A stretch of DNA of 64,000 bases from Fibrobacter sp. (GCA_024398935.1 JAKSIH010000001.1:62001-126000), one strand, 5' to 3'; numbered from the stretch's first letter, positions 32,807 through 42,411 are shown. A program made the numbers and translations. Notes: a model not told the origin generated them from the sequence alone.

Positions 32807-35155
32807 ATGATTTATCGTTTTCAGCTTTTACTTTTTGCTCTGTTGGCCTTTTTCATTGTTGCCTGCTCCGACGATACCGAAGGAGTGGAGTACATGTTTG
32901 ACCGTGAGGTCTCGGAACTGACCGCCTTCCGTCAGTGTGCCAAGGATGCCGATAGCGGAGCCTATTGCTTTATGCTTCGCTTCCACTATCCCATTGCCAC
33001 CGAAAAGCTGGAATCTTTTTACCTGTGGGTAGATTCCACCGTGGTGGGGGATACGGCCAAGGAAGTGAGCAAGTCCCAGCTGGAAAAGGCCACAGCGGTA
33101 TTTGACTATAGCGAGTCGGCTGCCGGCAATTACGATACCATCGATCTTACTCCCTACATCCAGGAATTCGTGAAGGAACGTGACAGCTTGATGGTTGCGG
33201 TTTTCTGTAAATATTCCGACGATAAGGATCCGGGGTCCGTGCAGCGTACCTATCTGCATTTTGGCGATGATATTCCCCCGCTGTTTAACCCCATTGCCCG
33301 TGCGGATTCCCAGTGGACAACTGGCGCCATGTTCCGGTGGTTCAGACCGACGGACCAGGTGGATTACTATGCGCCCAATGAATTGTCCGGCCCCATCGTG
33401 GGCTACAACGTGATTATCTATTCCGAGGACAAGGACGAGGATCTGCGGGACCTGAAGGTGACTGTCACTACTTCCGAAGGGGTGGATTCCACGGGGGGAA
33501 CTTTATATGAGCGTCAGTCCAGAATTTACCGCAATAACGATTCCGTGTGGGTGGATACGGTTGCCTACGGCGATTACAATAAGAACCGTCTCCGTCTGAT
33601 GGTTTGGGATGGCAAGGGCTACGACGTGGATGATCCGGACGCCAACGTGTTCCGCTTGACCATTGAAGGCCTGAAGTCCGAGAGTCATTACATGATCGGC
33701 GCTTCCGCCTACGATTCTAGCGGCAATTCCGCAGGTAATGAAAATGTCGCTCCCGACAGTCTGTCCAGGTTCTTTACGACGGATTCCATCGCACCCCTTA
33801 TGGCGACCCGCATTTTTACCCTGAAGGATTCCACCTATCCTGAACTGGCCCGGCTGGACAGCAATAACCGACTCCGCATTTTCTGGAGCAGGAGCGTTGA
33901 TCCCAAGCGCGAGTCCCATGGTATCAAGGAAGATTCCGTGCTGGTCATTCCGGATGGCTGTACCGATGTGGGGGGGTGCTACGATTCCGTAGAGAGCTAT
34001 ATCATCGACTACTACGATGCTGAAAAAAAGGACTGGGTGACTTATTCCTATGCGGGTGGAACAGACCGCTATTCCAAGCTTTACAAGGTTTCTGGCGATA
34101 CCATGGAAGTGGATCCCCGGGGAATTTTCGTTACGGATACGATTCGCTGGGTCATTCCTGGCGATACGCTGGTCCTTAGAATACGGTCCAAGGACCCGTC
34201 CGGCTATTACTCCAGGCCTCTTGTGGATACGGTGGTGGTGTCTCCGGGAGTACTTGCCTCCAAGGTGGATTGCCCCGAAGGTTTTGTTCCGGTGTCTACC
34301 TCCGATACGAATGTATTCTGCATGGAAAAGTTTGAACATCGCGATGATTCTGGCGCATTCATGAACAATGTGCTTCATTCCGAAGCCATGGCCGCCTGCG
34401 AGGCGATTTCTGCCAGCGGGTTCGAGGTTAAACTTTGTGGTGAACAGGACTGGCTGCAGGTCTGCCTTTCCGGCGGCACCCTTCCTTATGGCGTGGTGGA
34501 GGAAAATCTGGACGAGGGCCTGTCCGCTACCGCCTACCTGTTTACGGACTGTAATGTGGGAACCAACGATTCGTCTTTTGCCCTGAACATTGCAAATCGT
34601 AGCCCCCGCTGCGTAAGCCCCATGGGGGTGCGCGATATGCCTGGTCAGCTGCAGGAATGGGTGAGGGGGCGCTCCGAAGATTCCCTGATGGTGCTGAAGG
34701 GCGGCAGCTATGAAAAATTCGGCGGTCTGGACCGCGAGTCCCAGGCGCTGTGCACGACCCGGAGTTTCCCTTACTTTACGAGGCCAGCATATACAAAGGA
34801 TACGGTCTACCTGTATCGGGAAGGAACCAAGGTGGATACAGTCTTTGTGGCGGATACTTCGAGGACTGCCTACGAGGATAAGCCTTTCCTTACCCAGAAG
34901 GACTTCAAGGATTCCCTGCAGTTCTTCGACGTGCAGGATTCAAGCGGCAATTCCGTGGGGACGGACTACGCCCTCTATTCCGAATACAGGAAGGGTGGGG
35001 ACGAATGGCTTGCCAAGTTGGCGGGTGACATGAAGTATGTGCCCGACCATGTGGAAGTCGTTTTCCTGACGGGGGAGAAGCTCGCTTACCGCGGTGCCGC
35101 CGCTTTCTACAAGTCGCCATCCATCGGTTTCCGCTGCTGCGCCTACCCGAAATAA
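32807..35155 (+). CDS. Lipoprotein with Fn3-like middle and formylglycine-generating-enzyme-like domain
   Basis: 782 residues. ATG 32807 is chosen since it opens a lipoprotein signal (MIYRFQLLLFALLAFFIVAC); the frame is open further upstream but runs through the terminator. Residues ~140-470 contain beta-sandwich pieces resembling fibronectin type III. The C-terminal ~300 residues look like the FGE-sulfatase/C-lectin fold: CMEKFEHRDDSGAF, AMAACEAISASG...KLCGEQDWLQVC, NRSPRCVSPMGVRDMPGQLQEWV, GFRCC. True FGE enzymes have a catalytic cysteine pair; I cannot confirm it, so a binding role is as likely as catalysis. It completes the surface locus. Confidence 0.8.
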   Translation: MIYRFQLLLFALLAFFIVACSDDTEGVEYMFDREVSELTAFRQCAKDADSGAYCFMLRFHYPIATEKLESFYLWVDSTVVGDTAKEVSKSQLEKATAVFDYSESAAGNYDTIDLTPYIQEFVKERDSLMVAVFCKYSDDKDPGSVQRTYLHFGDDIPPLFNPIARADSQWTTGAMFRWFRPTDQVDYYAPNELSGPIVGYNVIIYSEDKDEDLRDLKVTVTTSEGVDSTGGTLYERQSRIYRNNDSVWVDTVAYGDYNKNRLRLMVWDGKGYDVDDPDANVFRLTIEGLKSESHYMIGASAYDSSGNSAGNENVAPDSLSRFFTTDSIAPLMATRIFTLKDSTYPELARLDSNNRLRIFWSRSVDPKRESHGIKEDSVLVIPDGCTDVGGCYDSVESYIIDYYDAEKKDWVTYSYAGGTDRYSKLYKVSGDTMEVDPRGIFVTDTIRWVIPGDTLVLRIRSKDPSGYYSRPLVDTVVVSPGVLASKVDCPEGFVPVSTSDTNVFCMEKFEHRDDSGAFMNNVLHSEAMAACEAISASGFEVKLCGEQDWLQVCLSGGTLPYGVVEENLDEGLSATAYLFTDCNVGTNDSSFALNIANRSPRCVSPMGVRDMPGQLQEWVRGRSEDSLMVLKGGSYEKFGGLDRESQALCTTRSFPYFTRPAYTKDTVYLYREGTKVDTVFVADTSRTAYEDKPFLTQKDFKDSLQFFDVQDSSGNSVGTDYALYSEYRKGGDEWLAKLAGDMKYVPDHVEVVFLTGEKLAYRGAAAFYKSPSIGFRCCAYPK

Positions 35156-35189
35156 ACTGCGGATTGCTTTTAGGAAGGTCGATAGACAT

Positions 35190-35384
35190 ATGGACGATAG
35201 TGTGAAGAACATATCCGGAGATCATGCCAGCGCAGAAACGGGTCGGCAGGAAAACGAAAGATCCGCCCGTATCAAGCGGATGCGGGGCTGGATGGGTATT
35301 AAGAGTGCTGTAGAAACTCACAATTTGGGTGGTGGTGGGGAGTCCCTCATCGAAGTTGATGCCCCCAACGGCTGGAATAGGTAG
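35190..35384 (+). CDS. Possible 64-residue hydrophilic protein
   Basis: ATG at 35190 with GGAAGG about eleven bases upstream and a stop 23 bases before the inositol phosphatase gene. The chain is polar and basic in the middle (RQENERSARIKRMRGW), with no signal peptide or known motif. It could equally be untranslated leader. Listed because the gap is otherwise empty and the frame is clean. Confidence 0.35.
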   Translation: MDDSVKNISGDHASAETGRQENERSARIKRMRGWMGIKSAVETHNLGGGGESLIEVDAPNGWNR

Positions 35385-35407
35385 ACATTTTCAAGATTGT
35401 TGCTTTT

Positions 35408-36199
35408 ATGAATACTCCCGAAGATTTTCTGAAAGTGGCCGAGGAACTGGCCCGTAAGGCTGGTGAAGTTTGTCTGGAACTCCAGAGCAACCTGGGCGAT
35501 GTGAAGTACAAGACCGCAAAGGATGTGGTGACCATCGCTGATGTGACCAGCGAAAAAATTATTGTAGACGGGTTAAGTGCCGCTTTCCCAACTCATTCGA
35601 TACGTACGGAAGAAGCGGGTGTCATTGCCGGCTCCGATTCCCGTTACCGCTGGATTATCGACCCGGTGGACGGCACCGTGAACTTTAGCCGCGGTATTCC
35701 CCTGTGGGGAATTTCCATCGCCCTTCATTTTGAAGGGAAGCCGTTGGTTGCTGTTGTGAACCTGCCCAAGCTAGGGGAGATGTTTACCGCCATCAAGGGC
35801 AAGGGTACATTCATGAACGGTAAGCAGGTTCATGTGAGCCGCGAAGACAATCCCACTCACGCTATTGTCAGCAACGGCGATTTCAATGTGGGGGACGCCC
35901 AGAAGATTAACTCCCAGAATTCCAAAAACTTTGCGGCAGAAGCGGTTGCTTTTGAACGTGTGAAGTGCTTCGGGTCTGCGGTTATCGAGGGGTGCTTTAC
36001 CGCCTGCGGCCGCCTGGACTGTTTTGTCATGACTATGAGCTACCCTTGGGATATTGCCGCCATCGCCCTCCTGGTAGAAGAGGCGGGGGGCAGGTCAACC
36101 CACATTGACGGAAGCGAGATGCAGTTCGTGGACGCCGAACAGGTGGTGTTCAGCAATGGCCTGCTGCACGAAACTCTTGTTCGCACGCTGAACTGTTAG
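35408..36199 (+). CDS. Inositol monophosphatase family protein
   Basis: 263 residues, family length. The metal-binding motifs are complete: the glutamates in IRTEEAG, WIIDPVDGTVNFSRG, and the C-terminal YPWDIAAIALLVEEAGG. Members hydrolyse inositol-1-phosphate, histidinol phosphate or 3'-phosphoadenosine nucleotides with magnesium; the substrate is not decided by the sequence. The gene is followed by its own terminator, so it is not part of the cellulase unit. Confidence 0.93.
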   Translation: MNTPEDFLKVAEELARKAGEVCLELQSNLGDVKYKTAKDVVTIADVTSEKIIVDGLSAAFPTHSIRTEEAGVIAGSDSRYRWIIDPVDGTVNFSRGIPLWGISIALHFEGKPLVAVVNLPKLGEMFTAIKGKGTFMNGKQVHVSREDNPTHAIVSNGDFNVGDAQKINSQNSKNFAAEAVAFERVKCFGSAVIEGCFTACGRLDCFVMTMSYPWDIAAIALLVEEAGGRSTHIDGSEMQFVDAEQVVFSNGLLHETLVRTLNC

Positions 36200-36252
36200 T
36201 GTACAGGAGGGCCCGACCCGCTCTGTTAATTTTTAGAAACCTTGTTTCCGAA

Positions 36253-36289
36253 GATACGCATGTTTTACCCTTGCGTGTCTTTTGTTTTT
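36253..36289 (+). terminator. Rho-independent terminator
   Basis: Stem GATACGCA/TGCGTGTC (one T-G pair) and a T-rich tail after the inositol monophosphatase gene. Confidence 0.7.
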
Positions 36290-36361
36290 ATGGGGATTAT
36301 TTAAATTTTAAACCGGTATGGGTGCAAGTAAAACAATCAGGTGAATATCTGAGGAGAATTT

Positions 36362-38194
36362 ATGTTCTTTAACAAGAAGTTTTTGAAGAAGTCCATGATG
36401 GCTGGGCTTGCTGCTTTTGGTCTGGCAGCGACCGAAGTCTCTGCAGCGCTTAGTACAGATGACTATGTGGAAGCCACCTGGATGACGACCCGCTTTTTTG
36501 GGGCTCAGCGTTCGGGCGTTGGTCCTAACTGGATGGCCGACGGCACCAACTATCCCACCAGCTTTACCAAGGATAGCTACCAGGGAATGGACATTTCCGG
36601 TGGTTGGTTCGACTGCGGCGACCATGTGATGTTCGGTCAGACTCAGGGCTTTGCCTCCTATGTGCTTGCTCTTTCCTATGCCGAGTTCACGGAAGGCTAC
36701 TATGACCTTTACACCGGTGACTATACTGACTACAAGGCAAGCAAGGACTATTCCCGCAAGGGGGGTACTCCCAACAAGATCCGCGACCTCCTGGAAGAAC
36801 TTCGTTACGAGGCTGATTTCTGGGTGAAGGTCACTCCCGACGAAAAGACTTTCATTGCGGTGAAGGGAAATGGTGACTATGACCACATGAAGTGGGTCAC
36901 TCCGGGAAAGATGAGTACCTTGGGCACCAATAATGGTGGCGATCCCCGTCCTGTACAGGCAAACACCAATGACGCTTTCTCTTCGGGTATGGTTTCCGCC
37001 ATGCTGGCTGTCATGGCCCGTGTGGATCCTGACGAGGCGAACCGCGCCAAGTACCTAAAGGCTGCAAAGAATGCCTATGCCTACTCCAAGGCCCATAAGG
37101 GCGTAACCACTTCCGGTTCCTACTATGCGGAAAGCTGGTGGGATGGCCGCTGGAAGGATGGTCCGTTCCTTGCCGCCCTGGAACTTTACCGTACTACCAA
37201 GACTGAATCCTATAAGGATGAAGCTGAAACCTATTTTGAACAACTGGAATTCAACAAGGGTGGTTATTCCCGCCTGAACTATGCCAATGCGGTTCCCCTG
37301 TCTGTCGTGGTGAGTGAATCCATTGGTCTGGATGTCTTTATGGGTTCCAACGGCTCTGTGCCCGATTCCAAGACATTCCTTGATAAGATTTACAAGAAGG
37401 AATCCTCGGCGGAAGGCATCTTTACCAAGGAAACAGGTGGTGGCGGCTCCTTCTCCGTCCGTACTCCTTCCGGAGGCGCTTTCCTCTATGCCCTGTATTC
37501 CAAGTATAACGGGACAACCGAGTACGATGCCCTGATCGAGAAGAACATTGCCTACCTGCTGGGTGACAACAGCAACAAGAAGTCCTATGTGGTAGGTTTC
37601 GACCGCAATAGCGCAAAGGCTCCCACAGCACCTCATCATCGTGGTTACTACGCCAACGAAGATGAAGGCAGGGATCCGGATTCCGGTCTCCGCGCTCCCG
37701 AAAAGAACAAGTACTTCGGCGCCATGATTGCAGGAGCCTTTAATGATCCTGGACATAACAACACGGTGTCTTCCTGGAACGTGAACGAAGTCTGCGTAGA
37801 TATGAACGCTCCGCTGGTGGGTGCCCTGGGTTACATTCTCTCCAAGAAGGCTCCCAAGACTGACGCGGACCTGGGTATTGCAAGCGCCCCTGCAAAGGAT
37901 ACTACTTCCGTGAAGGATACTACCGCGGTTACCCCGCAGCCGGGTGATGCAATTCTTGCCCAGCAGGCCGCAGGTAACGCTTTCCGCCTGGAAAACGCAA
38001 ACGGTGTCGTTGGTGTTGCAAACGGCCTGATTGCTCCCTTTACGGTTGAAGTATTCGACCTGAAGGGAAACAAGATCCAGAGCTTTGCCAGTGAAGGTCG
38101 CCCTGTCTACTTCCTGCCCAAGTCCAAGGGCGTTCTGCAGGTGCGTGTCACTTCCGGTAGCCTCCAGAAGGTGTTTACCGTCAAGTCCCTGTAA
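36362..38194 (+). CDS. Secreted GH9 endoglucanase
   Basis: 610 residues with GAGGAG six bases before the ATG. Signal peptide cleaves near residue 28 (EVSA). The GH9 catalytic domain (~30-500) has the nucleophile-base pair DCGDH at 84-88, the histidine motif APTAPHHRG, and the general acid Glu476 in NEVCVDMNAPL. GH9 enzymes invert and hydrolyse beta-1,4-glucan. No N-terminal Ig-like or CBM3 module is seen. The last ~75 residues (VEVFDLKGNKIQSF ... VRVTSGSLQKVFTVKSL) resemble the C-terminal sorting domain of type IX secretion, so the enzyme is probably exported across the outer membrane by that route (inferred). Monocistronic, with terminator after it. Confidence 0.95.
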   Translation: MFFNKKFLKKSMMAGLAAFGLAATEVSAALSTDDYVEATWMTTRFFGAQRSGVGPNWMADGTNYPTSFTKDSYQGMDISGGWFDCGDHVMFGQTQGFASYVLALSYAEFTEGYYDLYTGDYTDYKASKDYSRKGGTPNKIRDLLEELRYEADFWVKVTPDEKTFIAVKGNGDYDHMKWVTPGKMSTLGTNNGGDPRPVQANTNDAFSSGMVSAMLAVMARVDPDEANRAKYLKAAKNAYAYSKAHKGVTTSGSYYAESWWDGRWKDGPFLAALELYRTTKTESYKDEAETYFEQLEFNKGGYSRLNYANAVPLSVVVSESIGLDVFMGSNGSVPDSKTFLDKIYKKESSAEGIFTKETGGGGSFSVRTPSGGAFLYALYSKYNGTTEYDALIEKNIAYLLGDNSNKKSYVVGFDRNSAKAPTAPHHRGYYANEDEGRDPDSGLRAPEKNKYFGAMIAGAFNDPGHNNTVSSWNVNEVCVDMNAPLVGALGYILSKKAPKTDADLGIASAPAKDTTSVKDTTAVTPQPGDAILAQQAAGNAFRLENANGVVGVANGLIAPFTVEVFDLKGNKIQSFASEGRPVYFLPKSKGVLQVRVTSGSLQKVFTVKSL

Positions 38195-38250
38195 CTTGCG
38201 ACAGGCTTGCAAGGCGGGCCTTTCGGTAAATGCCTGATTCGCAATTGGAA

Positions 38251-38288
38251 AGTCTTCCGAAAATTATCGGGAGGCTTTCTTTTTTTTG
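38251..38288 (+). terminator. Rho-independent terminator
   Basis: Ten-base stem AGTCTTCCGA/TCGGGAGGCT with two G-T pairs, AAATTA loop, T-run. Ends the cellulase transcript. Confidence 0.85.
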
Positions 38289-38330
38289 ACAATTTTATTT
38301 TCCGGTTCGATATTGTTTTTGGAGGTGAGA

Positions 38331-39704
38331 ATGTCTTTCATTCGTGGATGCTACGACAGCGGCCCGCAGATTTTCTTTGACGAGACGGACCGGGATTTCA
38401 GAAGACGATTTTGGACTTTTTCCAAAAATTTTGGGTTTCCGGAGCTGGAAGCGAATCTCTTCAGGGGCGTTTACGGACTGCTGTTCAGTGACCGTGAAAA
38501 GGCTGAATTGCTGAAACACTTTCTGAGAGGGGAAAAAATTACGCTGCGGGATAACCATGTCCTCTGCCGCGTGGAAAAGTATTTCGTGGGCTGTATCTCC
38601 AGGGCCAAGGACCTGGTGCGGAAGGTCTTTGACAAGGCCTATTCGGGGCAGGGCTTCTTCAGGGATTTTTTCCTGAATGTAAATTATGAAATTGACCCCG
38701 GATCACTGAAGGTGGACCTTTTTGACATGGCGGATGCGCCGGACTGCTACGCGGATAAAATGCCGGTACAGGTGCCGGGAACCCTCGATTCATATATGGG
38801 GGTCATGGATATTTCCTATGATGTTAAAATCCAGCTACGAAATAAGTTTTCGGGTCCGGCTCTAGACAAGGGCAATCCTTCCTTCGTGTATATGAACGAT
38901 TCCGCAATGGTGTACTCCGCGGTTCTTGCCCTGCTGGAAAATCCGGGGCGGGTCTGGATCGACAGTCTTCATAATACCTGCCATCTTTTGCCCGAAACCG
39001 AGGCGGAAAACGACCGATTCTTTCTGAATAAGCTCTTTTTTGAACTTCCCCTGAATATTTACGGAATCGCCTTCCTGCTTCGGAGTTTCTCGAACCGTCG
39101 CGATGTTCGGGAGTGCCTGTCCAATCTATTTCCCTTCCAGAGCATGAAACGGAAGAAGGACAGTTTTGTTTATGAACGGGGGTGCGTTCCGACATCTGGC
39201 GGAGCTTTTGCCAACTTCTTTATGAACAGGATCGAGATTACCTTTGCGGGCGAGGCGTCCAGATTGATGGTCTGGGAAACCTTAAACATCATGCAGGCCT
39301 TCCTTTCCGAAAATATCAGGCAGGCGCGACAGGTTCTTGAAAATCCTAGACTTTCCATTCCCCGAAATTGGGGAAGCGAATTTGTACGCCGGCACGGCTT
39401 GAATGAAATCCGTATTTTATTTGCGGATGTCAGTAGCGATTTGCTCAATAGTGCGGGGATGACTACGAACCAGGTCAGGAACTGCCTAAAGGAATTTCTG
39501 GAAATTCTTGAAAATACAGAAAGGGTTCTCGATAATATGAAGCGGGCTGTTTTAATGTCTGTCAACGAAAATGTCCGTGAGGATATCGGGTACATGGTTG
39601 TAAATGCAGTCAAGATGAACCCCCTGGACTACTCGGAACATTTTTGCCCTGCGGTTCGCAGTTTCGCCCAGGAACAGCTCAATGGAGAATTTTTTGCTGG
39701 ATAA
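38331..39704 (+). CDS. Unknown 457-residue protein upstream of the AAA+/VWA pair
   Basis: ATG 38331 is selected by GGAGG five bases upstream; an earlier in-frame start lies inside the terminator. No signal peptide or membrane helix; the sequence is rich in Phe, Arg and Asn, with helices at the C-terminus. I find no catalytic motif and no family. It is followed by a 137-base gap and the AAA+ gene in the same direction, so a functional link is possible but unproven. Codon use is a little less biased than in neighbours. Confidence 0.7.
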   Translation: MSFIRGCYDSGPQIFFDETDRDFRRRFWTFSKNFGFPELEANLFRGVYGLLFSDREKAELLKHFLRGEKITLRDNHVLCRVEKYFVGCISRAKDLVRKVFDKAYSGQGFFRDFFLNVNYEIDPGSLKVDLFDMADAPDCYADKMPVQVPGTLDSYMGVMDISYDVKIQLRNKFSGPALDKGNPSFVYMNDSAMVYSAVLALLENPGRVWIDSLHNTCHLLPETEAENDRFFLNKLFFELPLNIYGIAFLLRSFSNRRDVRECLSNLFPFQSMKRKKDSFVYERGCVPTSGGAFANFFMNRIEITFAGEASRLMVWETLNIMQAFLSENIRQARQVLENPRLSIPRNWGSEFVRRHGLNEIRILFADVSSDLLNSAGMTTNQVRNCLKEFLEILENTERVLDNMKRAVLMSVNENVREDIGYMVVNAVKMNPLDYSEHFCPAVRSFAQEQLNGEFFAG

Positions 39705-39841
39705 AAATAGGCTTATGTTTTTACAAAATCCATTTTTCAAACGATAAAAAATGGGTAGGGCGAATTTGAAAATTTTTTTCCGTTAAGTTTAACTAGATTA
39801 AGAACAAAATGCGCGAGGAACGCGCTTAAGGACGATATCAC

Positions 39842-41140
39842 ATGGATATTTCAGGCATCAATCGTTTCGTAAAGAACGGTCTCATTCCTTCTCACACGCT
39901 CGGTCTTATGGGAAACCACGGCATCGGCAAGACCAGCTATGTTCATAACACTTTCCGTAAGCTCATTGCCGAAAAGCACGGTATCCCACTGGAACGGGTT
40001 CACGTGATTAGCCGCTGTGTCTCCATCATGGATCCTGCAGATTTGATCGGTAACTTCCAGGAATTTGGTGGACGTACCTACAACTGTCCGCCGAGCTGGA
40101 TCCCCACCAGCAAGGAATACGATGACGAGATGGAAAAGCTCTATGCCGAAAATGGCAAGCATTACAGCCGTCTTACCAAGTACGATGACATCTATGTCCT
40201 TTTTCTGGATGAATGCAAGCGCGGTAACGCCGTCATCCAGGATGGCATTATGGAACTCCTTCTGGAGCACCGCCTGTTTGGCGTGAACCTTAAGGAAAAT
40301 ACCTATGTGGTCTGCGCCGATAACGACAACGCCAAGATCTATAACGGTACCCGCCGTGACCCGGCCCAGGAAAGCCGCATCAAGAATTTCACCTTTGCAC
40401 CCACCAACAAGGAATATCTGGAGGATTTCTCCAACCGTATCGACAAGGGTGAGATTCATAGTGTCATCTACAAGTTCCTGAACAAGTATCCCGATTTTAT
40501 CGTGCTTCCCAGCAAGACTATCGAAGAACTTGCCATCCAGGGAAAGAAGGGCCCCTGTCCCCGAGACTGGACCCAGCTTGGCGAGTGCCTTAAGAAATTT
40601 GCAGAAAGTGGCGATGACATTACCCTTGGCGGCCAGAGCTTTCTTGCCGAGATCGCTTCTTCCTATGTGGGTAGCGCTCATGGCCTGAGATTTGCCGATT
40701 TCTGCACACTGGAATGCAAGCACGAGATCGATCTGGATGAGGTGCTGAATCGTTTTTCCGATGATTTGGCAAAACGCCTTGTGGATGAGTTTAAGGCAAG
40801 CCCGAAGGCTGCGGTACCCACAACCCATGGTTTGCTGGAACTGGTCAAGAAACAGAAACTGACGGATATCCAGTCTAGGAATATTCTGGGATTCCTTGAG
40901 TGCTGTCCCGGCGAGGCTGTTGCCGCCTTTGTGAAGGGCTGGTTGAAGGACCGTCCCGACCAGTATAGCACCTGGCGTGTAACCCCGAGACGCCACAAGG
41001 TCACCAACGCCGCCATCATGAACAAGCAGCGCAAGGTGGGTGGAATGTCCGCCTACGAAACCTGGCAGAAAAATTTCATGAAGGCAAAGAATCTTACGGA
41101 AGCGGACATGGACCGCGATGACATTATCCTTGCCGACTAG
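39842..41140 (+). CDS. MoxR-like AAA+ ATPase
   Basis: 432 residues, AAGGA upstream. Walker A GNHGIGKTS (~23-31) and Walker B VLFLDECKRG (~120-129) are clear, followed by the MoxR-like VVCADNDNAKIYNGTRRDPA sensor region. Proteins of this group are co-encoded with a VWA partner, here the next gene 17 bases downstream, and act as ATP-driven chaperones or metal-insertion machines. The substrate is unknown. A small GC hairpin GCGCG/CGCGC lies in the leader (39811-39825). Confidence 0.88.
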   Translation: MDISGINRFVKNGLIPSHTLGLMGNHGIGKTSYVHNTFRKLIAEKHGIPLERVHVISRCVSIMDPADLIGNFQEFGGRTYNCPPSWIPTSKEYDDEMEKLYAENGKHYSRLTKYDDIYVLFLDECKRGNAVIQDGIMELLLEHRLFGVNLKENTYVVCADNDNAKIYNGTRRDPAQESRIKNFTFAPTNKEYLEDFSNRIDKGEIHSVIYKFLNKYPDFIVLPSKTIEELAIQGKKGPCPRDWTQLGECLKKFAESGDDITLGGQSFLAEIASSYVGSAHGLRFADFCTLECKHEIDLDEVLNRFSDDLAKRLVDEFKASPKAAVPTTHGLLELVKKQKLTDIQSRNILGFLECCPGEAVAAFVKGWLKDRPDQYSTWRVTPRRHKVTNAAIMNKQRKVGGMSAYETWQKNFMKAKNLTEADMDRDDIILAD

Positions 41141-41157
41141 GAAAAGAGGAGGGGATT

Positions 41158-42405
41158 TTGGATATCGAAAAGGCTATTGAGGGAACTGTTGCGCGCCTTG
41201 CATTTTTTAGCCCGTTCAGTTTCAACTTGTTGTTCGGGATGCAGCGAGTCCAGCAGGAGTCCATCGAGACTATGGGTGTCCGTGTAAAAAGCGGTCGTAT
41301 TACCTTGGTCTATAACCCGAAGTTTTACGAATCGCTGGAAGAAAATGAACGCACCTTTGTCCTGGTTCACGAAATGATGCATGTGCTCCTGCATCATTGC
41401 ACACACCGCTGTTCTGGCGATCTCGCCCGTGCCTACAAGGAAAATGTGGCTATGGATCTGGCCATTAACAGCATGCTTACGAGTGGATCCTCTGAAGAAC
41501 AGATCTCAATGAAGATTCCGGTATACAAGGAAGATGTCGGGATCCGGAAGAAGGGGGAAATCATAGGACTTGTCCCTTCCCAGTTCGGCTTTCCGGAAGG
41601 ATTGAGCTTTGAGCAGTATCTCGCTCTCCTCGATAAGAAAATGCCTGACTCGACGGTTGTCTTTGTAACTTGTGGCGCTCCTGACGGAACTTCGATTCAG
41701 GATATTGATCCCAATTGTGCCCTGGGTAAAATAACGAAACAGCGTATCGATCCCCAGCACGGAAATGGTTTCGACGAGGATACCTTTGTGGATGATTATG
41801 TCCGCAACGTGGTCGAAAACATCGAACGAAATCACGGGTGGGGTCATCTTGGGGGCAAGGCCATTGAAATGGTCAAGAAGGCGCAGGAGCAACCCTTGAA
41901 CTGGGGCGACATTCTTCGCCTGAGACTAGGACCTTTCATCAGTTACCAAAAACAGCTGTCCCGTCGCCGCTGGAACAAGCATTACGGCAAGCCTTTCCTG
42001 GGTTCCACCACCAAGTCCGTGGAGCCGGTGGCGGTCTATGCCGATACTTCCGGTAGCGTGGGTAGCGCGGACCTTTCCCGTTTCATTGTGGAAATTGAAC
42101 GCATTGCAAACTACACCGGAGTGTATCTCTGGAGCTTTGATACTTGCGTTCAGGATCCCGACGAGTTCGTTCTTTTCAACCGTCGCTCCATTGATTCTAT
42201 TGAGTTCAAGGGCCGCGGAGGAACCTACTTCAGCCCCGTCTTTGAACATGCCAGGGAAAAGGGGGTTTCTCAGGTGGTTGTCCTGACCGATGGCTGTGCC
42301 GAAGAAATTTCGCAAGAGCAGGTGGATGGTCTGGAAGTCATCTGGGTGATTACCAAGGGCGGACGGAAAGATGGAAAACCTGGAACGGTCATTGAAATAA
42401 ACTAA
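41158..42405 (+). CDS. DUF2201-type zincin/VWA protein
   Basis: 415 residues. A TTG start is accepted because GAGGAGGGG lies upstream at normal distance and no ATG is near. The N-terminal half has HEMMHVLLHH (~77-86), the HExxHxxxxH zinc site of a metallopeptidase-like domain. The C-terminal half is a VWA-like domain with DTSGSVG (MIDAS) and VVLTDGCAEE. The DUF2201 architecture pairs with an AAA+ ATPase, as here. It may be a true protease or only a zinc-binding chaperone partner. Confidence 0.88.
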   Translation: MDIEKAIEGTVARLAFFSPFSFNLLFGMQRVQQESIETMGVRVKSGRITLVYNPKFYESLEENERTFVLVHEMMHVLLHHCTHRCSGDLARAYKENVAMDLAINSMLTSGSSEEQISMKIPVYKEDVGIRKKGEIIGLVPSQFGFPEGLSFEQYLALLDKKMPDSTVVFVTCGAPDGTSIQDIDPNCALGKITKQRIDPQHGNGFDEDTFVDDYVRNVVENIERNHGWGHLGGKAIEMVKKAQEQPLNWGDILRLRLGPFISYQKQLSRRRWNKHYGKPFLGSTTKSVEPVAVYADTSGSVGSADLSRFIVEIERIANYTGVYLWSFDTCVQDPDEFVLFNRRSIDSIEFKGRGGTYFSPVFEHAREKGVSQVVVLTDGCAEEISQEQVDGLEVIWVITKGGRKDGKPGTVIEIN

Positions 42406-42411
42406 AAGAAG

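Noticed and set aside
39809..39829. Six-codon leader peptide (MREERA) before the AAA+ gene
   Set aside because: No Shine-Dalgarno for it and the overlapping GCGCG hairpin explains the composition equally well.
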